DNA of 64,000 nucleotides from Erysipelotrichaceae bacterium (GCA_017432885.1 JAFRIE010000024.1:62001-126000); one strand, 5' to 3'; positions 42,452 through 52,124 are shown, counted from the first letter of the stretch. Program-made: numbers and translations. Notes: generated from the letters alone by a model not told the origin.

Positions 42452-43426
42452 TTATTTCTTATAGCCTGCCCACATCTTGTCGGTAGCTTCTTTGACGGCT
42501 TCGGTCATCTTTGCGACATCCTGCGGATCCCATGCTTCCTTATCTTTTCTCAGGAAGGAGGTTTTGTCCACCCGGTTGTCGAAAACACCGATCGGCAGAT
42601 GATAGGTCTTGCCGTAGGCTTTGACTGTAACGGTATCCTTGACTTCTGAGTTTTCGATCAGATACTGCATATCGTCGACGCCGTAGTCTCCCAGCATAAC
42701 CGACATCGGCACACCGTGGAAGAGATTGGAACCCGGATCATCCGGATTGGCTCTCTCGTTGTTCTTTCTTCTGGATTCTTCCGGTGTTACCCAGATGTAG
42801 AGGATCGCAGCTTCTTCCAGAAGATCCGGAGCGAACTGCGGCAGCGTGTACTGGTAGCCGTAGGCGCCCGTTAATGGCATTGGAGAACCGTCCGGTCCGC
42901 CTCTGGCACATTCAATGACGATCGTCTTGTTGGTGAAATCGTCAGGGATCTGCGATTCTTTTTCTTCCAGCATTTTCATTGCTTCCGGTTCCAGATTCTT
43001 CGCAATGGCTGCTCTGGTTTCTTCATCCAACAGCGCCATGCGCGGAGGCAGTCCGGCGGCAGCGCCGGCTCTGTCGATACGGTCAAACAGATATTGAGCC
43101 GGAGAATCGGTTTTCACGCGTTTGCGGTTCAGCAGATCGTGGTAATCCTCGTTCAACAGGTGTACCAGTGTACCCCAGTCATAGTTGTCAATAAACGGAT
43201 TCTGTCCCGGATAGAAGATCGGATCTTTTCCCAGTTTCACCATTTCATCGTCAATGCAGCGCATGAAATGGACATATGGGAAATCGTCGAGCTGAAGATT
43301 GTCACCGATATGGAATTCATTCTCCAGTCTTTCCGGTTCTATGTTTGCCATGAAATGGCGTACTTCCGATTTTCCGCTAGCCGGCAGGGCAATCAGCAGA
43401 ACTGTCTTAAATACTTTCTTACTCAT
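42452..43426 (-). CDS. P-loop NTPase-like protein of unknown function in a sugar ABC operon
   Basis: The 324-residue protein starts with a strand and Walker A motif (IALPASGKSE, residues about 12-21, fitting [AG]x4GK[ST]), then DNLQLDDF near residue 43, and a Lys/Arg-rich segment EESRRKNNERANPDDPG near residue 220 that looks like a lid of nucleotide or sugar kinases. No Walker B is obvious to me. It follows the second permease gene by 16 nt in the same operon, so it could phosphorylate an imported substrate. I do not recognise a family. Confidence 0.6.
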   Translation of the reverse strand: MSKKVFKTVLLIALPASGKSEVRHFMANIEPERLENEFHIGDNLQLDDFPYVHFMRCIDDEMVKLGKDPIFYPGQNPFIDNYDWGTLVHLLNEDYHDLLNRKRVKTDSPAQYLFDRIDRAGAAAGLPPRMALLDEETRAAIAKNLEPEAMKMLEEKESQIPDDFTNKTIVIECARGGPDGSPMPLTGAYGYQYTLPQFAPDLLEEAAILYIWVTPEESRRKNNERANPDDPGSNLFHGVPMSVMLGDYGVDDMQYLIENSEVKDTVTVKAYGKTYHLPIGVFDNRVDKTSFLRKDKEAWDPQDVAKMTEAVKEATDKMWAGYKK

Positions 43427-43442
43427 TTTTCACCTCGTAATG

Positions 43443-44321
43443 TTAACCTTTAATACCGCCGCGCGACATACCGGAAATGATGTATTTACGCGCAAACAGG
43501 AAGATGATGATCATCGGTATGACGACGATCGTTGAAGCCGCCATCATTCGGTCGTTTCTCTGACCGCCTTCGGTCATGAATGCATACAGACCAAACGGCA
43601 GAGTACGGACCGTCTTGGAGTTGGTTGCGATCATCGGCCACAGGAAGGAGTTCCAGGTCGCGATCGCATTTAGCAGAATGATTGTAGCCAGAGAAGATTT
43701 CGCCATTGGTACCATGACTCTCCAGAGATACTTCCAGTCGGAACAGCCGTCTACTTTTGCTGCCTGATACAGTGACTCCGGTACGGAATCGAAGAAGCCT
43801 TTCAGAATGTAGGTATAGAAGATACTGGACATGAACGGCAGTATCAGTGCCCAGATCGTATCATGCAGCTTCCAGCTGACGATCGTACGGTAGTTGGTGA
43901 TGATGATCATCTCATAAGGAACCATCATCAGCGACAGCAGCAGCGAGAAGATAAATTCTCTGCCCGGGAATCTCAATCTTGAAAAGGCAAAGGCGGCAAG
44001 GATCGTCGTAAAGGAACAGGCAACGATACAGCCCAGCAATGCCAGTGTCGAGTTAACGAAGTAACGTCCGAACGGAGCCGTATTGAAAGCGTAAATGAAG
44101 TTCTCCAGATTGAACGGATTGCTTGGGAAAAGAGATGGCGGGATCAGGTTGATTTCCTGGTAGGTTTTGAATGCACCGGTAATCATCCAGTAGAACGGGA
44201 AGATCATGATGATCGAGCCGATAAACAGGACGACATAAGTAAGGATCTTGCCGATCGAGACCGGTTCTTTATTCTGGTGTTTATCGGAGCGCGTCTCTGT
44301 GTTTCTTGACTTGTTTGACAT
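43443..44321 (-). CDS. Carbohydrate ABC transporter permease (MalG/UgpE type)
   Basis: The protein of about 292 residues has six hydrophobic helices and a permease EAA loop at about residue 190 (YQAAKVDGCSDWKYLWRVMVPM). The C-terminal SGMSRGGIKG is the typical ending of MalG-family permeases. I use the ATG with SD GAGGTGAAG, which overlaps the upstream permease gene by 41 nt; a longer in-frame start is unlikely. It pairs with the 44281-45219 permease. Confidence 0.9.
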   Translation of the reverse strand: MSNKSRNTETRSDKHQNKEPVSIGKILTYVVLFIGSIIMIFPFYWMITGAFKTYQEINLIPPSLFPSNPFNLENFIYAFNTAPFGRYFVNSTLALLGCIVACSFTTILAAFAFSRLRFPGREFIFSLLLSLMMVPYEMIIITNYRTIVSWKLHDTIWALILPFMSSIFYTYILKGFFDSVPESLYQAAKVDGCSDWKYLWRVMVPMAKSSLATIILLNAIATWNSFLWPMIATNSKTVRTLPFGLYAFMTEGGQRNDRMMAASTIVVIPMIIIFLFARKYIISGMSRGGIKG

Positions 44322-45219
44322 CTTCACCTCTCTCCTTTCTTGACCATGCCTGTACGGCACGCTGCAGCATCGTAAATACGAAGACGATGACCAGCAGCAT
44401 AACGGCCGCCGCTGAAGCATATCCGTATTTCGGTGGCGTCATGACACGGAATTCATAGTAGATATAGTAGACAACGGTAAACATGTTATAGGCAATGCCC
44501 GGACCGTTGAACAACGGGAACAGCTCATGATACATCTTGAAGGTCGAGATCATGTTGATGATGATCACCAGCATGATGGTCGGAGCCAGAAGAGGAACCG
44601 TGATCCTGAAGAAGATCCTCAGGGTCTTGGCGCCGTCGACTTTGGCTGCCGTATAGTACAGCGGGTCAATGTTCTGCAGACCCGACAGCAGCAGAATGAT
44701 GGTATTCGGCAGGATCGCCCAGATGCCGAAGATGACCAGAGCGACGAAGTTGCCGGAAGCGTTACCCAGAAACTGAATCGGTTCCATGCCCATCAGGGAT
44801 AGGAGGTAGTTGATAATACCGAACTTGTCGTTGAACATGAATCTCCAGGAAAGACCGACTGCCAGCGATGATGTGACCATTGGCAGGAAGTAGCAGGTCT
44901 GGAAAAACGCCTGGAAACGTACCTTCTGGTTCAGCAGGTTTGCCAGTATGACTGCAATAACGGTGGAGATCGGTACCACCAGCAGCACATACCGGAAGGT
45001 ATTGGAAATGGCCTGACGGAAGAAAGGGTCACTGACGACTTTCTCATAGTTGCCAAAACCGACTCCGGTATAAGCTCCCGTCAGATACTTGTATCCCTCC
45101 AGGAACGACATACGGATGACGTTGACGATCGGATACAAGGTAAAAATCGATACCGAGATGATGAACGGAAGCAGATAAAGAAGCGGTTTGATCCTTTCCA
45201 TGAATGGTTTTCTGATCAT
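44281..45219 (-). CDS. Carbohydrate ABC transporter permease (MalF/UgpA type)
   Basis: The 312-residue protein has six helices, beginning ERIKPLLYLLPFIISVSIFTLYP, with MSFLEGY following the first helix. The EAA loop is YYTAAKVDGAKTLRIFFRITVPL near residue 190. It forms the importer channel with the MalG-type protein. Its ATG overlaps the stop of the ATPase gene by 4 nt, implying coupling. Confidence 0.9.
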   Translation of the reverse strand: MIRKPFMERIKPLLYLLPFIISVSIFTLYPIVNVIRMSFLEGYKYLTGAYTGVGFGNYEKVVSDPFFRQAISNTFRYVLLVVPISTVIAVILANLLNQKVRFQAFFQTCYFLPMVTSSLAVGLSWRFMFNDKFGIINYLLSLMGMEPIQFLGNASGNFVALVIFGIWAILPNTIILLLSGLQNIDPLYYTAAKVDGAKTLRIFFRITVPLLAPTIMLVIIINMISTFKMYHELFPLFNGPGIAYNMFTVVYYIYYEFRVMTPPKYGYASAAAVMLLVIVFVFTMLQRAVQAWSRKERGEDVKQVKKHRDALR

Positions 45220-46271
45220 AAGTAACGTTCTCCGCTTTCACGGTCGAATACAAAGACGCCAGTCTTCTTGAAACGGATACCGATCTCCTGATCTCTTTGC
45301 AGTTCGACATCGGAATTCATATAACCACGGACTTCCTTGCCTGCAAGCATGAAGGATGTGATGATCTCCTTGCCCATGACGGAAGTCAGTATGACTTTGG
45401 CTCTTAACGGACTCTTTTCGTCGAGAATGACGCTCTCGGAACGGAAGGACAAATAGACAGGGGTTCCATCCGGAATATCCTTGACTCTAACCTGGGAATC
45501 TTCTTCGTTTGGTCCAAGCAGCACCTTGCCGTCTTTGATGATACCTTCTACCTTGTTGATCGGAGGATTACCCAGGAAGTCGGCAACGAAACAGTTGGCC
45601 GGCTGATCATAGAGATACTGCGGCTTGTCGTACTGCTGCAGGACACCCTGTTTCATCAGGATGATGTGGTCGGAAATGGACATCGCTTCTTCCTGGTCGT
45701 GGGTAACGAAGATTGTCGTAACGCCTGTTTCCAGCTGAATACGTCTGATCTCTTCTCTCATTTCGATACGCAGTCTTGCGTCCAGGTTGGACAAAGGTTC
45801 ATCCAGAAGGAGCAGACGAGGTTCTTTGACAAGTGCTCTGGCGATGGCGACACGCTGCTGCTGACCGCCGGAGAGCTGTCCCGGCTTACGGTTCAGCATC
45901 GTTTCGACATGGACCAGTTCCGCCATCTTCTTGGCCTTTTCGATGCGTTCCTTCTTCGGAACCTTCTTGATCTCCAGAGGGAAGCAGATGTTTTCCAGAA
46001 CCGTCATGTGAGGATAAAGCGCATAGTTCTGGAAAACCAGACCGACACCACGTTTCTCCGATGACATGTATGTCACATCATCATCATCGAAATAAATCTT
46101 TCCTTCCGTCGGATAAAGAATACCTGAAAGCATGTTCAGCATCGTACTCTTACCGCAACCGGAAGGACCCAAAAGTGTTACGAGTTCACCCGACTCGATC
46201 ACAGCAGAAAAATCATCGACTGCCGTGTTATCGTCAAAACGTTTGACGATGTTTTCCAGACGAATTTTCAT
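45216..46271 (-). CDS. Carbohydrate ABC transporter ATP-binding protein (UgpC/MsmK/MalK family)
   Basis: The 351-residue ATPase has Walker A GPSGCGKST near residue 36, Q-loop QNYALYPHMT, signature LSGGQQQRVAIARAL near 135, Walker B LLLDEPLSNLD and H-loop VTHDQEEAM. After residue 240 comes a TOBE regulatory domain typical of MalK-type subunits. It is encoded after the substrate-binding protein with a hairpin in between and overlaps the MalF-type gene by 4 nt. Such ATPases sometimes serve several sugar importers. Confidence 0.92.
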   Translation of the reverse strand: MKIRLENIVKRFDDNTAVDDFSAVIESGELVTLLGPSGCGKSTMLNMLSGILYPTEGKIYFDDDDVTYMSSEKRGVGLVFQNYALYPHMTVLENICFPLEIKKVPKKERIEKAKKMAELVHVETMLNRKPGQLSGGQQQRVAIARALVKEPRLLLLDEPLSNLDARLRIEMREEIRRIQLETGVTTIFVTHDQEEAMSISDHIILMKQGVLQQYDKPQYLYDQPANCFVADFLGNPPINKVEGIIKDGKVLLGPNEEDSQVRVKDIPDGTPVYLSFRSESVILDEKSPLRAKVILTSVMGKEIITSFMLAGKEVRGYMNSDVELQRDQEIGIRFKKTGVFVFDRESGERYL

Positions 46272-46358
46272 ATCTGTCCTCCTTAAAAAATCATCTATGA
46301 ATCAGTACTATGTACATGTAAAGGATCCACCTGGTGAATCGCTTACATCTGCATCCTA

Positions 46359-46396
46359 CAAAAAAAGAGGAACACCGCAAAAGATCACGGTGTTCC
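46359..46396 (-). terminator. Intercistronic terminator between the sugar-binding protein and ATPase genes
   Basis: On the minus strand a 9-bp stem (46369-46377 with 46388-46396), a 10-nt loop and a TCTTTTTTT tail. It follows the binding-protein stop by 21 nt, so read-through would limit transporter expression. Confidence 0.85.
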
Positions 46397-46417
46397 TTTC
46401 TTACAGATTCTAAACGA

Positions 46418-47689
46418 TTATTCGCTTAATGCCGAATTGGCAAGAGCCTGAGCAGCCTGAAGAGCAGTGAGTGTATCTTCACCGTTGATGATGGCTTTTT
46501 CAAGACCCTGCTGGATTGCTTCCTTGCATGCGGTCTGACCGACAACGGCCTTACGTGCATACATGTAGTCTAACATGGAAGCGAATGCCTGCTGAGCTAT
46601 GCTGTTGTTGAAGTACTCTTTGTAGACATCGGAAGTCTCTACATCCTTGAACGGAGTAGAAGCGGAATACTTCTGGCAGAACGGCAGGTTGTTTTCAGCC
46701 TGTGTGAAGAAGCTTGCGAATGCAGCAGCACCCTCATCGGTTACTTCATCCTTTGTGAAACCGACCAGAGCACGGGCAGTCAGTTCGTTGTACTTTCTTC
46801 CGCCTTCGATCTGCGGAACAGGTCCGGTTACGATGGTGAATCCGTTAGGTGTGATGTAGTTCATACCTGCAGAAGAGCCCATGTAGCTGAAATACATCTG
46901 GTTGCCGAACGGACCTGAGTGGTAGTTCTCAGCCGGATCCTTGAACAGGAAGTAACCTTCTGCTTCAGCCTGCTTCCACCAGTCGACCCATTCAACAAAC
47001 TTAGGATCTGTCCAGTCGTTTGCTGTGTTGTTGTCATCGATATAAGCCAGACCGAGCTGGTATAATACGTCGATACCTACGACATCTCTTGAGTCCGGAC
47101 CAAAGCCGATGATGTCTCTGCCTTCAGCCTTTTCGCCGTCGACAACTGTCTTACAAGCATTGTACAGATCTTCCCAAGTCTGAGGGATTTCCAGGTTGTA
47201 TTTTTCTAACAGTTCCTTGTTGTAGAACATGATAGAACCGGTCAGTGTGCAAACCAGTGCATGGAGCTTGCCGTCAGAATAGTCCGTGGAAGCTGCATAA
47301 ACACCTTCGCTGACTCTGTTCTTGTATTCGTCATCTGTCAGATACTGGCCGAAATCAAGAGAGAAGCCCTCATCTACGTATTCCGTAGCTGTACCAGGAT
47401 ACAACCAGACAAGGCTAGGTCCTGTACCGTTGGTTACTGCTTCGTAAACCTTGGCCTCGAAGCCATCCAGAGGCTGTGTCTGCTGAACGACTTTCCACTT
47501 GTTCTGAGATGCGTTGAACTTATCAGCGATCTCGGCTACCATTTCCTCATCGTGGTCTGTCAGAGTGTGCCAGAATACGACTTCGACAGGTTCACCGCTA
47601 GCTTCTTCTCCGCCAGATTTGCCGCCTGAGCAGGCAACTAAGGAAAGAACAACTAACAGAGTAACAACAATCTTGAATAGTTTTTTCAT
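46418..47689 (-). CDS. Extracellular solute-binding lipoprotein, family 1 (UgpB-like)
   Basis: The 423-residue protein has a lipobox LVACSGG with Cys20 and then the family 1 binding-protein fold: VVFWHTLTDHDEEMVAEIADKFN near residue 38, LYPGTATEYVDEG near 95, IPQTWEDLYNACKTV near residue 160 and GFTKDEVTDEGAAAFASFF near 330. It delivers a sugar or glycerol-phosphate-type compound to the importer encoded next. The FWHTL opening resembles glycerol-3-phosphate and oligosaccharide receptors, so the substrate is open. A TATAAT box at 47731-47736 lies 42 nt upstream of its start. Confidence 0.9.
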   Translation of the reverse strand: MKKLFKIVVTLLVVLSLVACSGGKSGGEEASGEPVEVVFWHTLTDHDEEMVAEIADKFNASQNKWKVVQQTQPLDGFEAKVYEAVTNGTGPSLVWLYPGTATEYVDEGFSLDFGQYLTDDEYKNRVSEGVYAASTDYSDGKLHALVCTLTGSIMFYNKELLEKYNLEIPQTWEDLYNACKTVVDGEKAEGRDIIGFGPDSRDVVGIDVLYQLGLAYIDDNNTANDWTDPKFVEWVDWWKQAEAEGYFLFKDPAENYHSGPFGNQMYFSYMGSSAGMNYITPNGFTIVTGPVPQIEGGRKYNELTARALVGFTKDEVTDEGAAAFASFFTQAENNLPFCQKYSASTPFKDVETSDVYKEYFNNSIAQQAFASMLDYMYARKAVVGQTACKEAIQQGLEKAIINGEDTLTALQAAQALANSALSE

Positions 47690-47773
47690 TTTCTTCTCCT
47701 TTTTTATAAATCAAAACGATTTATACATCCATTATAATCCAAAAGTGCAATGACTTTCAGCATAATAAGCAAT

Positions 47774-47818
47774 AAAAAAACAGAAAATCGATCTGTTCTT
47801 CTCCGTGACGGTTTTCTG
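47774..47818 (-). terminator. Terminator after the 47842 phosphatase gene
   Basis: On the minus strand a stem of seven perfect pairs (47781-47787 with 47812-47818), a long loop of 24 nt and seven Ts. It separates the phosphatase from the sugar ABC operon. Confidence 0.7.
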
Positions 47819-47841
47819 CTTCTTTGTCTGTTATGTCGTTC

Positions 47842-48612
47842 CTATTCCAGATAGAAATCTTTCATTTTTTCGCGTTTATCTTTATCCAGACCGTATTCTT
47901 CTTCCAGATATCGATCATAATTTCCGTATTTTCCGATGATTGCATTTACGACTGTATCAAAGGTCTCTTCCGCTACTCCGTCCTGGATGGTGATCAGTTT
48001 TTTGAGTTCAGGATGGCCTTTTGCTTCCGTTTCGATGTCTGCCAGACTTTCTTCAAGGATCTTTTTCCGGTAAAGATTACTTAAAAGGTAATCCTTGCGG
48101 ATCTCTTCTTCCTTGATACCCAGTGCCATCAGGATGATCATTGCAGCGACACCCGTTCTGTCCTTTCCCGTCATGCAATGAAAGTAAATCGGAACATGCC
48201 TTTCCCATATCTCCTTCAGCATGATCCTGTAAGCCTCGTTGTTGAAAGCGATCGTCCGGTAATATCCCCTGATCTGTTCCAGCTGCCTTTCAGCTGCACC
48301 GCCGATCTTGCGCATGCCTGCAGGCGACCAGTCGATGTCTTCACTGCCCTCTACGACCAGTCCGTTGTGCTGAATGTACAGGGCTCCATCGATCATTGGA
48401 TCGGGAATCGTCCGGATCTCGGCAAGGCTCCTCAGGTCCATGATCGTCCTTACCTTCAGTTTTTTGAATTCATCCAGTTCTTCTTCATTAAAGTACGCCA
48501 ATCCCGCTCCCCGGAAGAAGAAACCGCAACGGACTTTTCTTCCATCTTTGCTCTCCAGGCCTCCCAGATCGCGGAAATTCAGGGCATCCTTAAATCTTTG
48601 ATCCATACTCAT
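47842..48612 (-). CDS. Tyrosine-protein phosphatase (second paralogue)
   Basis: The 256-residue protein has the same plan as the 39082 gene: FRDLGGLESKDGRKV at the start, TIMDLRS near residue 58, and the catalytic P-loop HCMTGKDRTG near residue 145. The C-terminal part is rich in charged residues. It probably removes phosphate from a phosphoprotein or lipid. It stands alone between a terminator and a divergent gene. Two paralogues in 10 kb suggest recent duplication or specialisation, though sequence identity is only moderate by eye. Confidence 0.85.
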   Translation of the reverse strand: MSMDQRFKDALNFRDLGGLESKDGRKVRCGFFFRGAGLAYFNEEELDEFKKLKVRTIMDLRSLAEIRTIPDPMIDGALYIQHNGLVVEGSEDIDWSPAGMRKIGGAAERQLEQIRGYYRTIAFNNEAYRIMLKEIWERHVPIYFHCMTGKDRTGVAAMIILMALGIKEEEIRKDYLLSNLYRKKILEESLADIETEAKGHPELKKLITIQDGVAEETFDTVVNAIIGKYGNYDRYLEEEYGLDKDKREKMKDFYLE

Positions 48613-48665
48613 GGTTTCATTCTATCACAGGTGGCTTATAATGAAAGCAAAGGCAGGTATCAATC

Positions 48666-49211
48666 ATGAATCAGGAAGAACTCATCAGACGTATCAAAGA
48701 AAAGAATATCGAGGAAGAGGTCGTTTTTGGGAAAGGCGGACAGTACTTCAAGTCGGCACAGAAATACTACGCGGATCTGCAGGACGGGGAAGCAAGTTCC
48801 GAAAACTTCTTCGAGAACACGCTTGTGCGATACGAAGAGTGCGAAAAACCGAACCGGAAACCGGATTTTGAATCGTACAGCGGCAGCTGTTACTGGTATA
48901 CCAAAAAAGGTGTTGTCAGAGGTTCCGATCACTGGGGCTGCGGCATCGTGAACTGCGACTGGGCGCTTCATACCAAAGAAGGAAGAAACATCTACGGCGG
49001 ATACTGGACGCATGCCCGTTCCTTTGCGAAACCGAGATATGGATTTGCGCAATGGAGAGACTTTCTTTTCAAGGCCAGACTCATTGAGATTGATGGAAAA
49101 GAAGTCGTGACTGCATTTTCCAACTGCAAGGGCAGAGATCTAACGGAGATCGACGGAAAGCGATATCAGCGCAGGCTGATTGAAGTTTTTGAAGAAGTCG
49201 AGGAAGAATGA
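48666..49211 (+). CDS. Hypothetical protein coupled to 5'-nucleotidase
   Basis: The 181-residue protein is soluble and acidic, with a central Trp/Cys-rich segment (SCYWYTKKGVVRGSDHWGCGIVNCDWAL near residues 73-100) that could bind a metal or form a small fold. It ends in a Glu-rich tail. AGGCAGG lies 11 nt upstream of the start and a TATAAT is about 25 nt upstream. Its stop overlaps the start of the next gene (ATGA), so the two are translated together. I do not recognise a family. Confidence 0.65.
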   Translation: MNQEELIRRIKEKNIEEEVVFGKGGQYFKSAQKYYADLQDGEASSENFFENTLVRYEECEKPNRKPDFESYSGSCYWYTKKGVVRGSDHWGCGIVNCDWALHTKEGRNIYGGYWTHARSFAKPRYGFAQWRDFLFKARLIEIDGKEVVTAFSNCKGRDLTEIDGKRYQRRLIEVFEEVEEE

Positions 49212-50713
49212 TCCGGATCCTGATGACTTCCGATGTCCATGCCTGTATTACGCCCTACAGTTATGCGACAGGAAAAGAAGAGAAGATCGGACTGGCCAAG
49301 GCGGCTCATCTGATCCGAAGACTTAGCGATGAAAATACAATTGTGATCGATAACGGCGATATGTTGGAAGGATCGCCGCTTTCCTATTATCATTTTCAGA
49401 AAAACAGAGATAAGGCAAACCCTTTCTCAAAGCTTATGAACATGGTCGGTTATGATTTCTACAACCTCGGCAATCATGATTTCAACTTCGGGGAAGAGAT
49501 TCTTTTCGATCATATGGACACTTTGAAAATGCCGTGTATCACGGCTAACGTGCTCTATCGGGGGAAACCGCTGTCGGAACCTTACCGTATCCTGGAGATC
49601 GATGGGAAAAAGATCGCATTGTTTGGTATCATGACACATTTTGTTCCGAACTGGGAAAAGGAAGAAAACATCAGGGGTCTGGAATTCCTGGATGCTTTTG
49701 AGTGTGCCAGGAAGACCGTTACCGAAATCAAGGAAAAAGAAAAGGCCGACTACATCATCGGCGTTTATCACGGCGGCATGGAGAGAGATCCTCTGACTGG
49801 AGAGGAAACAGAAGTTCAGACATCGGAAAACCAGGGCTACCGCATGTGCAGCGAGATCGAAGGGATCGATGTACTGCTTTGCGGACACCAGCATCATCCG
49901 ATGGAAGGAAAACTGAATCATACCGTCTTTCTTCAGCCGGCGCAGGACGGAAAGCAGATCGCTCTGGTAGAAATCGGAGAAGACAGTCTTACAGCGAAGC
50001 TGCTGGAAACGGATGACATTGCGGAAGAGGATATTCTCTCTTTCATAAAAGAGGAAGAGGAAGAATGTCAGAAATGGCTGGATCAGCCGCTTGGCGAAAC
50101 GGCGATCGACCTTAACATCAGCGATGAAGACGATGCCCGTCTGCACAAGTCGCAGGTCATTACCTTCCTGAATAAAGTCTGTGAAGACTGCAGCGGTGCC
50201 GATATTTCAGGCAACGCCCTGTTCCTGCATGCCAAGGGATTCCGGAAACAGATCACGATGCGCGATCTGGTGTCGACCTACGTCTTCCCGAATACACTTG
50301 TCGTCAAGAAAGTCACAGGCAGGATACTGAAAGAATATCTGGAAAAATGTGCCGAGTTCTGGGATCTTGAAGATGGAAGGATCATCGTTGAGAAGCACCA
50401 TGATTTTCCTACGCCTCTGCACTTCAACTACGACATGCTGGATGGGGTCGAATACACGATCAAAGTATCCAATCCGCTCGGTCAAAGGATCACGAAACTG
50501 ACACGGAATGGCAAGGATGTCAGGAAGGGCGATGTCTTCACCCTCTGCATCAACAACTACCGGGCTGCCGGAGGCGGAGGCTTCATGATGATCAAGGAAG
50601 CGGAAACCGTCAGGGAGATACAGCGTAATGTTGTTGAGATCATTGCCGAATACATCACTAAAGTGAAGGTCATAGATTTTCAACCGATATACAATATAAA
50701 GATCGAGATCTAA
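49208..50713 (+). CDS. Cytoplasmic 5'-nucleotidase / metallophosphatase
   Basis: The 501-residue protein has the calcineurin-like phosphatase motifs: LMTSDVHA near the start, IDNGDMLEG near residue 47, NLGNHDFNFG near residue 92 and CGHQHHP near residue 230. Its C-terminal 200 residues match the 5'-nucleotidase substrate domain (NNYRAAGGGGFMM). Related UshA-type enzymes are exported, but no signal peptide is present here, so it should be cytoplasmic. It hydrolyses nucleotides, nucleotide sugars or cyclic nucleotides; the exact substrate is open. It is coupled to the upstream hypothetical gene and followed by a terminator. Confidence 0.87.
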   Translation: MIRILMTSDVHACITPYSYATGKEEKIGLAKAAHLIRRLSDENTIVIDNGDMLEGSPLSYYHFQKNRDKANPFSKLMNMVGYDFYNLGNHDFNFGEEILFDHMDTLKMPCITANVLYRGKPLSEPYRILEIDGKKIALFGIMTHFVPNWEKEENIRGLEFLDAFECARKTVTEIKEKEKADYIIGVYHGGMERDPLTGEETEVQTSENQGYRMCSEIEGIDVLLCGHQHHPMEGKLNHTVFLQPAQDGKQIALVEIGEDSLTAKLLETDDIAEEDILSFIKEEEEECQKWLDQPLGETAIDLNISDEDDARLHKSQVITFLNKVCEDCSGADISGNALFLHAKGFRKQITMRDLVSTYVFPNTLVVKKVTGRILKEYLEKCAEFWDLEDGRIIVEKHHDFPTPLHFNYDMLDGVEYTIKVSNPLGQRITKLTRNGKDVRKGDVFTLCINNYRAAGGGGFMMIKEAETVREIQRNVVEIIAEYITKVKVIDFQPIYNIKIEI

Positions 50714-50729
50714 TGATCTCAATCTTTTT
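50703..50729 (+). terminator. Terminator overlapping the 5'-nucleotidase stop
   Basis: A GAGATC/GATCTC stem with loop TAAT contains the stop codon and runs into TTTTT. Confidence 0.7.
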
Positions 50730-50774
50730 CTGAAAAGATATAATATGGGTGATAAGAAAAAAGGAAGGCCGGGT

Positions 50775-52031
50775 ATGATTTTAGAGCAAATAGAGAAAGA
50801 AATACTGGAACTTGCGGAAAAAGCGGAGAAAGAACTGGAAGATGCATACAAAGGGATCGACAGGATCTGTCTTTTGAATTCCGACCGAATCCTTTCGGCC
50901 TTTATCGAAAACGGTGTTTCCTATACGGATTTTGCTGATATTAACGGCTACGGCAACTACGACCCGGGCAGGGATAAACTGGAGAAGATTTTCGCTGCCG
51001 TACTGGGATGTGAAGATGCGCTGGTCCGGCCGCAGATCATGAGCGGTACCAGCGCACTGTATCTGGCTTTCTCGGCTTTGCTGAAGCACGGCGATACGAT
51101 GATTTCTTTGACCGGAACGCCTTACGATTCCCTGCAGGAGATGATTGGAATCTGCGGCGACTCATCACAGTCCCTGAAAGCCAATGGGGTGAATTATGAA
51201 CAGATCGATCTGATCGACAACGAGTTTGATGAAGGAAAGATCCTGGAAAGACTAAAGAAAAAAGATGTTAGACTGGTTGAGATACAAAGATCTCGTGGCT
51301 ATTCCTCCAGGGCTTCTTTATGTATCGATAAGATAGAACGGCTGATCAAAAAGATTCGAGAAGTAAACGATGATGTCATCATTATGGTGGACAACTGCTA
51401 CGGCGAACTGGTAGAAGAAAGAGAACCGGGACATGTCGGAGCGGACATCGTTGTCGGTTCCCTGATGAAGAATCTGGGCGGCGGTATCGCCTCGACCGGC
51501 GGCTATATTGCCGGCAGAAAGGATCTGATCGCCATGGTGGCGGACCGTTTCTCCGCTCCCGGTATCGGCAAGGAACAGGGCGCCAATTTCAATCTGAACA
51601 ATTCCTTCTTTAAAGGGATCTTCATGGCACCTGGTGCTGTAAGAGGCGCATTAAAAACTGCTGTCTTTACTTCCTATATGCTGGAGAAACTGGGATATAA
51701 AAATGTATCCCCGAGATACAATGAAAAACGTACCGATCTGATCCAGACGGTAGAACTCGGAAACAAAGAAGACCTCATCGTGTTTACCCAGGGCATTCAG
51801 GAATCTTCACCGATTGATTCTTTTGTGAAAGTTATGCCTGCTCCGATGCCCGGCTATCCGTTTGATGAAGTCATGGCCTGCGGCGCCTTTACTCAGGGAA
51901 GCACGATCGAGCTGAGTGCGGATGCGCCGGTCGTTCCACCGTATGCACTGTACATGCAGGGCGGGCTATCCTTCGAATACGGAAAGCTGTCGGTCATGCT
52001 GGCACTGACCAATATCAGAAAACAGAATTAA
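50775..52031 (+). CDS. Methionine gamma-lyase family protein (aluminium-resistance type, PLP-dependent)
   Basis: The protein of about 418 residues matches the Alum_res / YnbB family. It has GYGNYDPGRDKLE near residue 55, RPQIMSGTSALYLAF near residue 87, VDNCYGELVEEREPGHVGADIVVGSLMKNLGGGI near 205-238 (the Lys in SLMKN should hold the cofactor), and GAFTQGSTIELSADAP near 375. Cofactor-dependent Cys/Met gamma-elimination is assigned to family relatives. I chose ATG 50775 because AAGGAAGG lies 6 nt upstream. A TATAAT is at 50739-50744. Confidence 0.88.
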   Translation: MILEQIEKEILELAEKAEKELEDAYKGIDRICLLNSDRILSAFIENGVSYTDFADINGYGNYDPGRDKLEKIFAAVLGCEDALVRPQIMSGTSALYLAFSALLKHGDTMISLTGTPYDSLQEMIGICGDSSQSLKANGVNYEQIDLIDNEFDEGKILERLKKKDVRLVEIQRSRGYSSRASLCIDKIERLIKKIREVNDDVIIMVDNCYGELVEEREPGHVGADIVVGSLMKNLGGGIASTGGYIAGRKDLIAMVADRFSAPGIGKEQGANFNLNNSFFKGIFMAPGAVRGALKTAVFTSYMLEKLGYKNVSPRYNEKRTDLIQTVELGNKEDLIVFTQGIQESSPIDSFVKVMPAPMPGYPFDEVMACGAFTQGSTIELSADAPVVPPYALYMQGGLSFEYGKLSVMLALTNIRKQN

Positions 52032-52124
52032 AGCATCCATCGTCTCTGAGACAGTTTATCGCAATGCTTTCCTGATATAACGTACTGAAACATCTAGTAG
52101 AATAATGCCATAGAAGAATAAAAC

